Shown here: piece by piece, positions 1 through 5,449 of the stretch
Numbering within the stretch: the first letter of the stretch is position 1
How the letters are laid out: every line of letters starts with the position of its first letter
Assembly (NCBI GenBank): GCA_964498065.1
Contig: CAZCFZ010000126.1
Location: 1 to 10,002 of the forward strand
DNA length: 10,002 bases
Direction of reading: 5' to 3'
From: FEN-1297 sp964498065
GTDB taxonomy: Bacteria; Bacteroidota; Ignavibacteria; Ignavibacteriales; Ignavibacteriaceae
Translations under genes and position numbers: made by a program
The notes under the pieces: model-generated
Told to the model about the DNA's origin: nothing
Seen by the model: only the letters and a program-made list of their open reading frames with translations
Databases searched by the model: none

Positions 1-482
1 TCATCTGTGGTTATAAGATCGCTTTTACTAAGGAAAATAACCGGCGTAATATTACTTTCGTATATCATCACTAAGTACCGCTCAAGTCTTCTTAAGTTGA
101 AATTGGAATCAAGCGACTGCATAATAACAGCGGTATCTATGTTTGCGGCTATCAGCTGATATTCAATTTTCTTTCCCGGGGTTTTTCTTTTCAGCAGTGA
201 TTTCCGGGGAAATATTTCGTGAATGATTGCAAGTGTGTTATCATCAAACAACTGTGCATAAACCCAATCCCCTACTGCCGGTAAATCCAGCGTCGAATCT
301 GAATTGAATAAATATTTTCCGGTTAACTCAGCATAAATATCTTTGATACCGTTTGAAACCACAAAACTATTTTTATTTACACTTATTACTCTGACTATTT
401 GGAAGTCATTTAATTTAGATTTGTCGGTTTTATCCTGAAACCAATTATCGAACCCTAGTTTTTCAATATCATTTATATTCAT
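1..482 (-). CDS. rsgA: Ribosome small-subunit-dependent GTPase A, N-terminal half (partial)
   Basis: This is the first 160 codons of RsgA (YjeQ), a circularly permuted GTPase that acts late in 30S ribosomal subunit maturation; the rest lies beyond the window's left edge. Residues 1-95 form the N-terminal extension and OB-fold, with the hallmark PAVGDWV at 69-74. The linker R93-K94 to G103 and EYQLIAANID (107-116) follow, then FNLRRLERYL (128-137), typical of the family. The window ends just after the G4-like segment LSKSDL (151-156), where SKSD replaces the common NKxD or TKxD. The Walker A, switch and zinc-binding parts should lie to the left. The N-terminus matches the longer, roughly 350-residue form known from Firmicutes and Bacteroidota rather than the E. 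coli form. The ATG at 480-482 has a Shine-Dalgarno AGGTG (488-492) five bases upstream. It is probably a monocistronic housekeeping gene. Confidence 0.93.
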   Translation of the reverse strand, partial: MNINDIEKLGFDNWFQDKTDKSKLNDFQIVRVISVNKNSFVVSNGIKDIYAELTGKYLFNSDSTLDLPAVGDWVYAQLFDDNTLAIIHEIFPRKSLLKRKTPGKKIEYQLIAANIDTAVIMQSLDSNFNLRRLERYLVMIYESNITPVIFLSKSDLITTD

Positions 483-831
483 TTTAGCACCTGTTGATTA
501 ATGCCGGAATACTGCCATAAAAAAATACCGGATGCGAAAAGGTATTTTCCATTGAACAGGAGCAGTCTTTATTTATACAAAATTGATTTTTAAGACTAAA
601 AGTAATTGCACGCCCGCATTTATTTTATTCAGCCTATTTTATTTTTGCTTTGGACTTGAATATACGCCCCAATTATAATTGCTGCAGGAACATTAGATAA
701 ATACAATTATAACTTAGATAATATTTTTATAAAAAACTGAAATTACTTTTAAGTGAAAGGCGTGCAGATCAATTCCATGTAGTCATGCATTCATACAACT
801 AAGTACTTACTTCACTTTTTTATTCCTTTTG
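483..831. other. AT-rich intergenic region without a credible gene
   Basis: This 349-bp spacer separates the start of rsgA from the stop codon of the membrane-protein gene. No reading frame with a start and ribosome binding site is convincing. It holds the rsgA Shine-Dalgarno, a hairpin with an adjacent run of seven A on the plus strand (519-548, listed separately) and a weak 6-bp inverted repeat (AGTCTT 564-569 / AAGACT 592-597). No match to the TAnnTTTG promoter element was found here, so the rsgA promoter could not be placed. Confidence 0.6.
519..548 (-). terminator. Possible intrinsic terminator upstream of rsgA
   Basis: A perfect 8-bp inverted repeat, AAAATACC (522-529) and GGTATTTT (541-548), has an 11-base loop. 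Read on the minus strand the hairpin runs into seven consecutive T (525-519), the layout of a rho-independent terminator. It would end transcripts from the membrane-protein gene before rsgA, or could act as a leader hairpin of rsgA. The stem has only two G-C pairs, so it is weak. Confidence 0.35.
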
Positions 832-1605
832 TCAAAGAATAAAACCCCGTCCGAGTGTTAAACAAAATACTATGAACACAGCAAATATCAAGATATTAAA
901 TATTGGGCTTTGATTTGTTTTGTAATGTGTATATTTAAATTTTTCACCGATGCCTATAAATAAGACCGGAAGCGATCCGATCATTTCAAGCAGACCTTCG
1001 AACGCTGCATGCATTCTGCCGGGATAATAAAACAAACCTGCAATTACTGCTGCCGCTACCGCGGCAAAATATGAAATATAAATAAACAGCTTTAAGGGAA
1101 ATGCAGGGAAGTTCAATTTGAATATTGCGTATTGAGTTTTAACAACTCTTATGAAAAAATAATATGCCGCAATTCCTGCCGCCGCCAGGAAAGGCTTTGC
1201 ATATAAGCCTATATTTAATCCCTTTGCCGCATAAGTCCAATCGCCGGTTGGACTAAAACTTGACTGCAGGATTGTTCCAGAAAACCAAAAGAAGTTATAG
1301 GACATTGTAAGTAACAATAAGAATCCTAAAAGAACGGGCAAATTTTTTTTCTTGATGAGTATATAATATATCAAGAAGCCAAAAATTAAGTTAGATGCGG
1401 GGCCGCCTAAATCCGTTAAAATGCTGCCGGGTATGCTTCTGAAATAAACTGAAGTTAAAAGTGTAATTTTATGCCCGGCTAAAATACAAGTGCAGCTATG
1501 TCCGATTACTTCATGAATTATATCCGCGAGAATGTATGCCGCGGCTCCAATAGAAGAAAAAGTAATTATATTTTTAATCCGTGCATTCAATAATTTTAAT
1601 TTCAA
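832..1605 (-). CDS. Polytopic membrane protein with M50-like HEVIGH motif
   Basis: This is a hydrophobic protein of up to 257 residues with about six or seven predicted membrane segments (roughly 13-30, 72-85, 88-108, 136-153, 172-193, 208-220, 236-250). The first contains H31-E32-V-I-G-H36, and LGGPASN follows at 66-72. In family M50 (site-2 proteases) a HExxH zinc motif in an early helix is followed by a short hydrophobic hairpin, and a GPxxN-like segment is common, so this looks like a divergent M50-type integral metalloprotease. The histidines here are spaced HExxxH rather than HExxH, so activity is uncertain. The start is uncertain too: the predicted first codon is TTG at 1603-1605 with no visible Shine-Dalgarno, the frame stays open to about 1697 without ATG or GTG, and another TTG lies at 1588-1590. 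It sits alone between two spacers. The substrate is unknown. Confidence 0.7.
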   Translation of the reverse strand: MKLKLLNARIKNIITFSSIGAAAYILADIIHEVIGHSCTCILAGHKITLLTSVYFRSIPGSILTDLGGPASNLIFGFLIYYILIKKKNLPVLLGFLLLLTMSYNFFWFSGTILQSSFSPTGDWTYAAKGLNIGLYAKPFLAAAGIAAYYFFIRVVKTQYAIFKLNFPAFPLKLFIYISYFAAVAAAVIAGLFYYPGRMHAAFEGLLEMIGSLPVLFIGIGEKFKYTHYKTNQSPIFNILIFAVFIVFCLTLGRGFIL

Positions 1606-1629
1606 AATTATATTGTAATTTATTATAGT

Positions 1630-1690
1630 GGAAACTTTAATCTCGTGCTGCAGATTATTAAAACCCAGTAGCTGCCGTATCTTTTTTCTC
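1630..1690 (+). repeat. Intergenic direct repeat, copy A
   Basis: This segment aligns without gaps to 3183-3243 over 61 bases with about 48 identities by eye. The last 38 bases (1653-1690 against 3206-3243) differ at only five positions and share an 18-base identical tail beginning TGCCGTATC and ending TTTCTC. The copies lie in the two spacers flanking the ATPase gene. The similarity stops sharply after the shared tail; on the other side it fades gradually. Confidence 0.7.
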
Positions 1691-1717
1691 CCGGAGGATT
1701 AAATTCTTTAACTCCGG
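1691..1717. repeat. Small inverted repeat
   Basis: CCGGAG (1691-1696) pairs with CTCCGG (1712-1717). Inside it TTAAA (1699-1703) can pair with TTTAA (1707-1711) around a three-base loop, leaving a two-base bulge. It directly adjoins the tail of repeat copy A. Neither strand has a T run placed for a terminator, so its role is unknown. The rest of the 1718-1832 spacer shows nothing recognisable. Confidence 0.4.
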
Positions 1718-1832
1718 TGTTAGGGAACTCCCCGATAAAATTTGATTTACCGCGTTCCTATTTTACCTTTAATAATAGATTGATCCGGAACGAGGCTGAG
1801 GGGAAATATCTTTCTCCTATAAATCGATACAA

Positions 1833-2996
1833 TTAAAAATTTCTTAAATCCCGGATACCGGAGACTACTAATTTGGTACCGGCTTTTATATTATTAAATA
1901 GTTCAAGCTGTCTGCCTTTTAATTCTTCGCGGTATTTAACTTCAATAAGTATTTTATTCGACGTTATAAAATCAATCTCAATACCGTCCTTATAAATATA
2001 AGCAGGTTCAAGATGTTTAAGCTTTAAATAAACATAATTTTCGAACAAGCTGCCTTTATCTCTAAAACCGGTAAAAATATTTCTTATCCCGAGGTCGGCA
2101 GCATATATTTTTTTTGCCGACAGTAATCTTTCGTTTGTTTTCCCGAACCTCGGCAGCAAATGTATAAGATATGTATTCTGAAAATATTCTAAGTAGCGTC
2201 TAACAGTATCTGGAGAGACTTTGAGAATATTAGCCAGCTTGTTTATGCTGAAGACCTTACTGCTTCTTTCCATTAAAAGCAGAAAAAAGTCTTTAAGCAA
2301 AAAATTATCTTTAATATTATACTCTGCGGCGATGTCCTTTAATATTATATCGTCTACAAGTTCTTTAAGATATTCCATATCTCCCCGGAGTACAAATTCG
2401 GGTATACCGCCGAATTGGAGATATTCTTCAAAGTATTTATCAATCAGATGAGCATCTTTTTTACCTAGTGTAATTTGTTTGAATGAGAGGTATTCATCAA
2501 AATCCAGAGGCAGTATTTCTATTATTTTTGCTCTTCCCGTAATTAGACTTTTTCTTTTTTTTAGAACGGAGGATTGGGAAGATGAAGCAAATATCTTAAC
2601 ATTTTGATTATCGTAAAGATTCTTAAGCTGTACCTCAAAATCTTTCCTGTATGCGATTTCATCAAGGAAAAGAAAAATCTTCTCATCAAACTTCAGTTTA
2701 TGCGTCTTCCTGTAGTCATCAACTATTTCAAGAACAGATTTGTTCATTAAAAGGTAATCGTCAAGGCTGATGTAAAAAATCTTTAACGGACTTATTTTTT
2801 CTTCATCTATTAGATGTTTAATTAATATCTTCATAGAAGTTGTCTTACCGATACGTCTGAGACCGGTCAGAATTATTATATCTTTGGTTTTAAGAAGAGG
2901 GATCAATTGCTTTAAAATTAATGGACGCAGAATAATACCGGAAGTTTGGTAATCTTCTTCCCACCAGGGGTTATATCTGTAAAAAATTTCTTCCAT
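1833..2996 (-). CDS. AAA ATPase with C-terminal DUF4143 (PD-(D/E)XK-like) module
   Basis: This is a 387-residue soluble protein of the AAA_14/DUF4143 type, widespread in bacteria and archaea and often multicopy; its cellular role is not established. The Walker A motif is GLRRIGKTT (45-53). Walker B is FLFLDEI (108-114, D112 and E113), and a serine-rich sensor-like segment, FASSSQSS, follows at 136-143. A winged-helix region spans about 248-276 (INKLANILKVSPDTVRRYL). The C-terminal module has E319, D342 (IEIDF) and E352-V-K354, arranged like a PD-(D/E)XK nuclease core, a known feature of DUF4143 proteins; cutting activity is not implied. Length is normal (about 370-420) and the protein looks intact. 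It starts at ATG 2994-2996 with no good Shine-Dalgarno, consistent with a very short leader from the promoter at 3004-3035. It stands alone, flanked by related direct repeats. Confidence 0.88.
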   Translation of the reverse strand: MEEIFYRYNPWWEEDYQTSGIILRPLILKQLIPLLKTKDIIILTGLRRIGKTTSMKILIKHLIDEEKISPLKIFYISLDDYLLMNKSVLEIVDDYRKTHKLKFDEKIFLFLDEIAYRKDFEVQLKNLYDNQNVKIFASSSQSSVLKKRKSLITGRAKIIEILPLDFDEYLSFKQITLGKKDAHLIDKYFEEYLQFGGIPEFVLRGDMEYLKELVDDIILKDIAAEYNIKDNFLLKDFFLLLMERSSKVFSINKLANILKVSPDTVRRYLEYFQNTYLIHLLPRFGKTNERLLSAKKIYAADLGIRNIFTGFRDKGSLFENYVYLKLKHLEPAYIYKDGIEIDFITSNKILIEVKYREELKGRQLELFNNIKAGTKLVVSGIRDLRNF

Positions 2997-3003
2997 GACA
3001 GCT

Positions 3004-3035
3004 CAAATATACTACGGCATCGTATAAAATAGCAA
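3004..3035 (-). promoter_or_regulatory. Bacteroidota-type promoter for the ATPase gene
   Basis: On the minus strand, TATATTTG (3011-3004) matches the Bacteroidota -7 consensus TAnnTTTG exactly, and TTG (3035-3033) lies 21 bases upstream as the -33 element. Only seven bases separate the -7 box from the ATG, so transcription should begin within a few bases of the start codon and give a leaderless or near-leaderless mRNA. The serine hydrolase gene has the same TATATTTG box with TTG at 20 bases, which supports the call. Confidence 0.55.
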
Positions 3036-3050
3036 GTATTTATACGATGC
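3017..3050. promoter_or_regulatory. 12-bp perfect inverted repeat, probable operator of the ATPase gene
   Basis: GCATCGTATAAA (3017-3028) and its exact reverse complement TTTATACGATGC (3039-3050) are separated by 10 bases. One arm lies between the predicted -33 and -7 elements, the -33 TTG falls in the central loop, and the other arm is just upstream. That position suits a dimeric repressor or activator site. No T run follows on either strand, which argues against a terminator. Autoregulation by the winged-helix ATPase is possible but not shown. Confidence 0.6.
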
Positions 3051-3182
3051 TGTCGCATATTATGAAATTCAAATTATTGATTTTATGGTATCTGCGTTAT
3101 CTTAGCCTATCTGTATACCTTCAGTATGTAAACCGGCAGGTTCTATTGCCTGCACAATTCGTAACGCTAAACTTATTTAAAC

Positions 3183-3243
3183 GGGAACTTCATACTTGCA
3201 CTGAAGATTATCAAAACCCAATCATTGCCGTATCTTTTTTCTC
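3183..3243 (+). repeat. Intergenic direct repeat, copy B
   Basis: This is the second copy of the 61-base sequence described at 1630-1690, in the same orientation. It ends five bases before the stop codon of the serine hydrolase gene. With copy A it brackets the ATPase gene and its control region. No terminal inverted repeat or obvious target duplication was seen around either copy. Confidence 0.7.
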
Positions 3244-3247
3244 AGCT

Positions 3248-4543
3248 TTATTTAATTAAATCGATAGCGCTGCTCACGAGTTCGAAAAATTTTCCATTAT
3301 CTAAAGATGCGGCTTTATTGTTCCAGCCTGCGGAAAATTCATACCAGCTGCCGTCAACGGATTGAAGCAGGTAAGTCATATTTATTACACCCGGTTCCGA
3401 ACCTCCTTTATAGCCGATATATTTCCACTTTCCTTCCGGGAAAGTTAGGCCGGGATTTATGGATAGTATTTTTCTTATCTCAGCACCCGGTCCGCGTTTG
3501 CTGTTAAGCCGCAGCCAGTTCATTACCCTGCATAAATCGGAAGGTGATGCAAACCATTCCACGGAATCAATATAAACCGGATTAGCGGGGAATGTTATGG
3601 ACTCAAGATTTATTTTCGAAACCGTATTATTTAAAAATTCTCTTTTCTTTTCGGCATTCATTGTAAGATATTGATGAAGGGCCTTCATGCCGGGTTCTCC
3701 TTTCAATTTAAACATTTCCGAAGTTGAAAGGAACGGAATATCAAGTGCGGGATCAGAATGTCCTGTTGTCGCAAGCATTTTCTCAACATTTTTTCTTCCT
3801 AAAAAATGCAGAAGTTCATCTGCCGCGGTATTATCGCTCTGCGAAATCATTAAAGCTGCAAGAGAATGTAAAGTTAAGGGTGAATCCGCAGGCCATTTTT
3901 GCAGAAAGCCGCTCGGCAGAGACATGTATTCCGGATTCAGATTCATAATATCAGACCATTTATGTTTTCCATTATTTATTGTACGAAGCAGTTCGCTTAA
4001 AATATAAAGTTTGAAAGATGAACCGATTGCCAGTTCCATTTCGGGATTATAAGCAGCTAATGTATCCGTTTTATTACCGGAAACTTTTAGTATAAGAAGA
4101 GACGACTGTCCGGGCAGGTTTTTAAACTCTTTAATTATTTCGCTAAAAGAATTTGCAATGCTTACCGGACTGCCTAACCACCAGCCGATAATCAGATGAG
4201 AACCGGATGCGTCTACTGTTAAACTTACAGGGGCGCTGGTATTCTTTTCAAAAATAAATTGAAATTTGCCCGAGAATCCGTTAACAGGTCCGTTAGGCAC
4301 TTCTCTAATGCATTTACCGAAGTTATTATAAAAATAAGTAAATATATCTGTCAGTTTAGCCGGGGTAACTTGTGAAATGAAATTGCTTGAAAAATATTTT
4401 TCATAGTTTCCGGGATCGGCACGGAAAAGACTCATTAAATCATGCGCTCTCTGTTCAAGAGGGCCGGACTTATTTTCCTGTGCATGAACAAATGAATAAA
4501 ATACAAATACAATAAAGAATAAGATGACGGCTGTTCGTTTCAT
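3248..4543 (-). CDS. Secreted serine hydrolase, class A beta-lactamase fold with N-terminal domain
   Basis: This 431-residue exported protein has a signal peptide at 1-21 (basic start, hydrophobic core, cleavage likely after VHA). Residues about 26-110 form a separate N-terminal domain, and about 120-431 a class A beta-lactamase / penicillin-binding fold. The active-site motifs are S175-S-F-K178 (SxxK), S236-D-N238 (SDN) and K379-G-G381 (in place of KTG). The omega-loop Glu166 motif ExxLN of true class A beta-lactamases is not visible; the segment is PFLSTSEMFKLK (270-281). This layout, with nearly the same residue numbers, recalls the clavulanic-acid ORF12 (Cpe) and mycobacterial LpqF group, which pair an NTF2-like domain with a lactamase fold lacking Glu166 (from memory). 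An esterase, amidase or cell-wall role is likelier than antibiotic resistance. ATG at 4541-4543 has AAGAAGGA about 10 bases upstream. It is probably monocistronic. Confidence 0.82.
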   Translation of the reverse strand: MKRTAVILFFIVFVFYSFVHAQENKSGPLEQRAHDLMSLFRADPGNYEKYFSSNFISQVTPAKLTDIFTYFYNNFGKCIREVPNGPVNGFSGKFQFIFEKNTSAPVSLTVDASGSHLIIGWWLGSPVSIANSFSEIIKEFKNLPGQSSLLILKVSGNKTDTLAAYNPEMELAIGSSFKLYILSELLRTINNGKHKWSDIMNLNPEYMSLPSGFLQKWPADSPLTLHSLAALMISQSDNTAADELLHFLGRKNVEKMLATTGHSDPALDIPFLSTSEMFKLKGEPGMKALHQYLTMNAEKKREFLNNTVSKINLESITFPANPVYIDSVEWFASPSDLCRVMNWLRLNSKRGPGAEIRKILSINPGLTFPEGKWKYIGYKGGSEPGVINMTYLLQSVDGSWYEFSAGWNNKAASLDNGKFFELVSSAIDLIK

Positions 4544-4592
4544 TATACGTATTCCTTCTTTTATTGACCCCGATACAATATACTTGAATAAT

Positions 4593-4623
4593 CAAATATA
4601 TAGCTTGCTGTTCAATACTACAA
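4593..4623 (-). promoter_or_regulatory. Bacteroidota-type promoter for the serine hydrolase gene
   Basis: On the minus strand, TATATTTG (4600-4593) matches TAnnTTTG exactly and TTG (4623-4621) lies 20 bases upstream. The predicted leader is about 45 bases and contains the Shine-Dalgarno of the downstream gene. The -7 box is identical to that of the ATPase gene. Confidence 0.55.
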
Positions 4624-4636
4624 TAAAAAAATAGGT

Positions 4637-4666
4637 AACAAAGTGACAAGGAAACAAAGTGAAAAG
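4637..4666 (+). repeat. Two-copy tandem repeat, 16-bp period
   Basis: AACAAAGTGACAAG (4637-4650) recurs as AACAAAGTGAAAAG (4653-4666), 16 bases on, with one difference. An A-rich tract with weaker echoes of the motif follows. The function is unknown. Confidence 0.6.
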
Positions 4667-4724
4667 ATAAAAGTTAAAAAATAAAAGCCTAAAGAATACA
4701 AATATTTTACGCAGTACTGCTCTA

Positions 4725-4788
4725 TCCAGCCTCCGCGTAACTCAGTGACCCTGAAAGGAAAAGGTTACACAGAGAAATGAAAGCTGGA
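4725..4788. repeat. Palindromic repeat, two-part stem
   Basis: The outer arms TCCAGC (4725-4730) and GCTGGA (4783-4788) are perfect. Inside them CTCCGCGTAAC (4731-4741) faces GTTACACAGAG (4764-4774) with three C/T differences that would be A-C or G-U type mismatches. It looks like a degenerate copy of a dispersed palindromic family. Confidence 0.5.
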
Positions 4789-4889
4789 GACAAAGATAAA
4801 ATAGGAAAATACTTTTGTATTTGCCGCCGGAGGTGCTGTTTCCAGCCGATTAAGGCTGACCAAAAATTTATTCTGTCATCACGAACGAA

Positions 4890-4933
4890 GTGAAGTGATC
4901 TGACTCTTTATTAAAAAATAAAGATTGCTTCAC
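4890..4933. repeat. Palindromic repeat with 12-bp stem
   Basis: GTGAAGTGATCT (4890-4901) pairs with AGATTGCTTCAC (4922-4933) through ten Watson-Crick pairs and two central G-U pairs, with a 20-base A/T-rich loop. The compensating wobble pairs suggest the RNA or cruciform fold has been preserved. Confidence 0.55.
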
Positions 4934-4936
4934 TCG

Positions 4937-4955
4937 TCCGAAGGACGCCTTCGGA
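4937..4955. repeat. Short perfect hairpin
   Basis: TCCGAAGG (4937-4944) and CCTTCGGA (4948-4955) are perfect arms with a three-base ACG spacer. It begins three bases after the preceding palindrome and may belong to the same repeat unit. No T run follows on either strand. Confidence 0.55.
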
Positions 4956-4988
4956 GAAACGGTTATAACGAGGTTGCTTATATCATTA

Positions 4989-5107
4989 GAAGCTGTCTCA
5001 AAAGAGGGAATTTGTCATGCTGAACTTGATTCAGCATCTCTTTTTAAGAGAAATTCGAATGTTTAGATTCCGGGTCAAGCCCGGAATGACAGTTTTGAGA
5101 CAGCCTC
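4989..5107. mobile_element. 119-bp MITE-like element with terminal inverted repeats
   Basis: The ends are 15-bp inverted repeats, GAAGCTGTCTCAAAA (4989-5003) and TTTTGAGACAGCCTC (5093-5107), matching at 14 of 15 positions, 12 of them contiguous. Inside lie two perfect 8-bp hairpins with five-base loops, ATGCTGAA/TTCAGCAT (5017-5037) and ATTCCGGG/CCCGGAAT (5067-5087), bounded by GTC (5014-5016) and GAC (5088-5090). There is no coding capacity, so any movement would depend on a transposase elsewhere. The tips resemble ends of known insertion sequences from memory, but no family can be assigned. No clear target-site duplication is visible. Confidence 0.55.
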
Positions 5108-5180
5108 ATTTTTATTTAATCCGCACAATCTTTTTCTTACAGTAAGAGGAAAGAGAAAGGTTAAAGGAGGCTCCCTAAAT

Positions 5181-5193
5181 CCCCCAAAGGGGG
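5181..5193. repeat. C5-A3-G5 hairpin within a repeat-like segment
   Basis: Five C, three A and five G form a compact perfect hairpin, embedded in a G/C-rich stretch (about 5166-5197) that stands out from the AT-rich surroundings. Similar short segments are scattered between genes in many Bacteroidota genomes (from memory). Confidence 0.5.
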
Positions 5194-5364
5194 ACTTTGC
5201 TGCAATAGATAAAAACCGGAGAATGAAAAGTTTAGGCTAAAAGCTGAAAAGAGAAAATTTAAAAAAGAGATGCCTGATGAAAAAAGCACACTTAACCAAG
5301 AGTTAAAAAATAGAATTCTTTCGGTATGCGGATTTTAGCTCATTAAAATACGGTGTAAATATCT

Positions 5365-5401
5365 AAAAATAATTCCTGTGCCTAGCGGAAGGCACAGGAA
5401 T
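5365..5401 (-). terminator. Intrinsic terminator of the sigma / anti-sigma / DUF4097 operon
   Basis: A perfect 11-bp stem, ATTCCTGTGCC (5372-5382) and GGCACAGGAAT (5391-5401), has an 8-base loop. On the minus strand it is followed directly by TATTTTTA (5371-5364). It lies about 49 bases past the stop codon of the DUF4097 gene, the expected place for the operon terminator. Confidence 0.8.
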
Positions 5402-5449
5402 GTCGGGCAGGGTTATTGTAATTCAATATAAAGTTAGCGGATCAAAATT

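Larger units (their letters stand above)
4544..5449. other. 906-bp non-coding region, mosaic of short repeats
   Basis: No reading frame here has a plausible start, ribosome binding site and protein-like composition. From left to right it holds the hydrolase leader and promoter, a short tandem repeat, hairpins at 4725-4788, 4890-4933, 4937-4955 and 5181-5193, a 119-bp element with terminal inverted repeats, and the terminator of the operon to the right. A five-base-pair hairpin also lies at 4843-4858 (CAGCC/GGCTG). Between these units the sequence is A-rich and low in complexity (about 4620-4700 and 5200-5300). Confidence 0.7.

Noticed and set aside
1603..1610. TAATTTTG box for the membrane-protein gene
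   Set aside because: It matches TAnnTTTG on the minus strand but overlaps the predicted TTG start codon and has no TTG partner 19-21 bases upstream, so chance in AT-rich DNA is likelier.
1833..2996. Toxin-antitoxin or defence-system component
   Set aside because: DUF4143 ATPases have been discussed in mobile contexts, but no partner gene, nuclease neighbour or phage-defence gene is present here.
3135..3153. Terminator hairpin for the hydrolase gene (GCAGG/CCTGC)
   Set aside because: Only five pairs, about 95 bases past the stop codon and with no T run on the minus strand.
3047..3259. Open reading frame of 70 codons on the plus strand in the spacer before the hydrolase gene
   Set aside because: No Shine-Dalgarno, no recognisable domain, it begins at the end of the palindrome arm, covers repeat copy B and runs into the 3' end of the opposite-strand hydrolase gene.
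3687..4007. 106-codon plus-strand open frame inside the hydrolase gene
   Set aside because: It lies opposite the SDN and SxxK regions of a well-supported gene, has no ribosome binding site and no domain.
3248..4543. Antibiotic-resistance class A beta-lactamase
   Set aside because: The omega-loop ExxLN motif is not visible, KTG is replaced by KGG and there is an extra N-terminal domain, so a resistance call would overstate the evidence.
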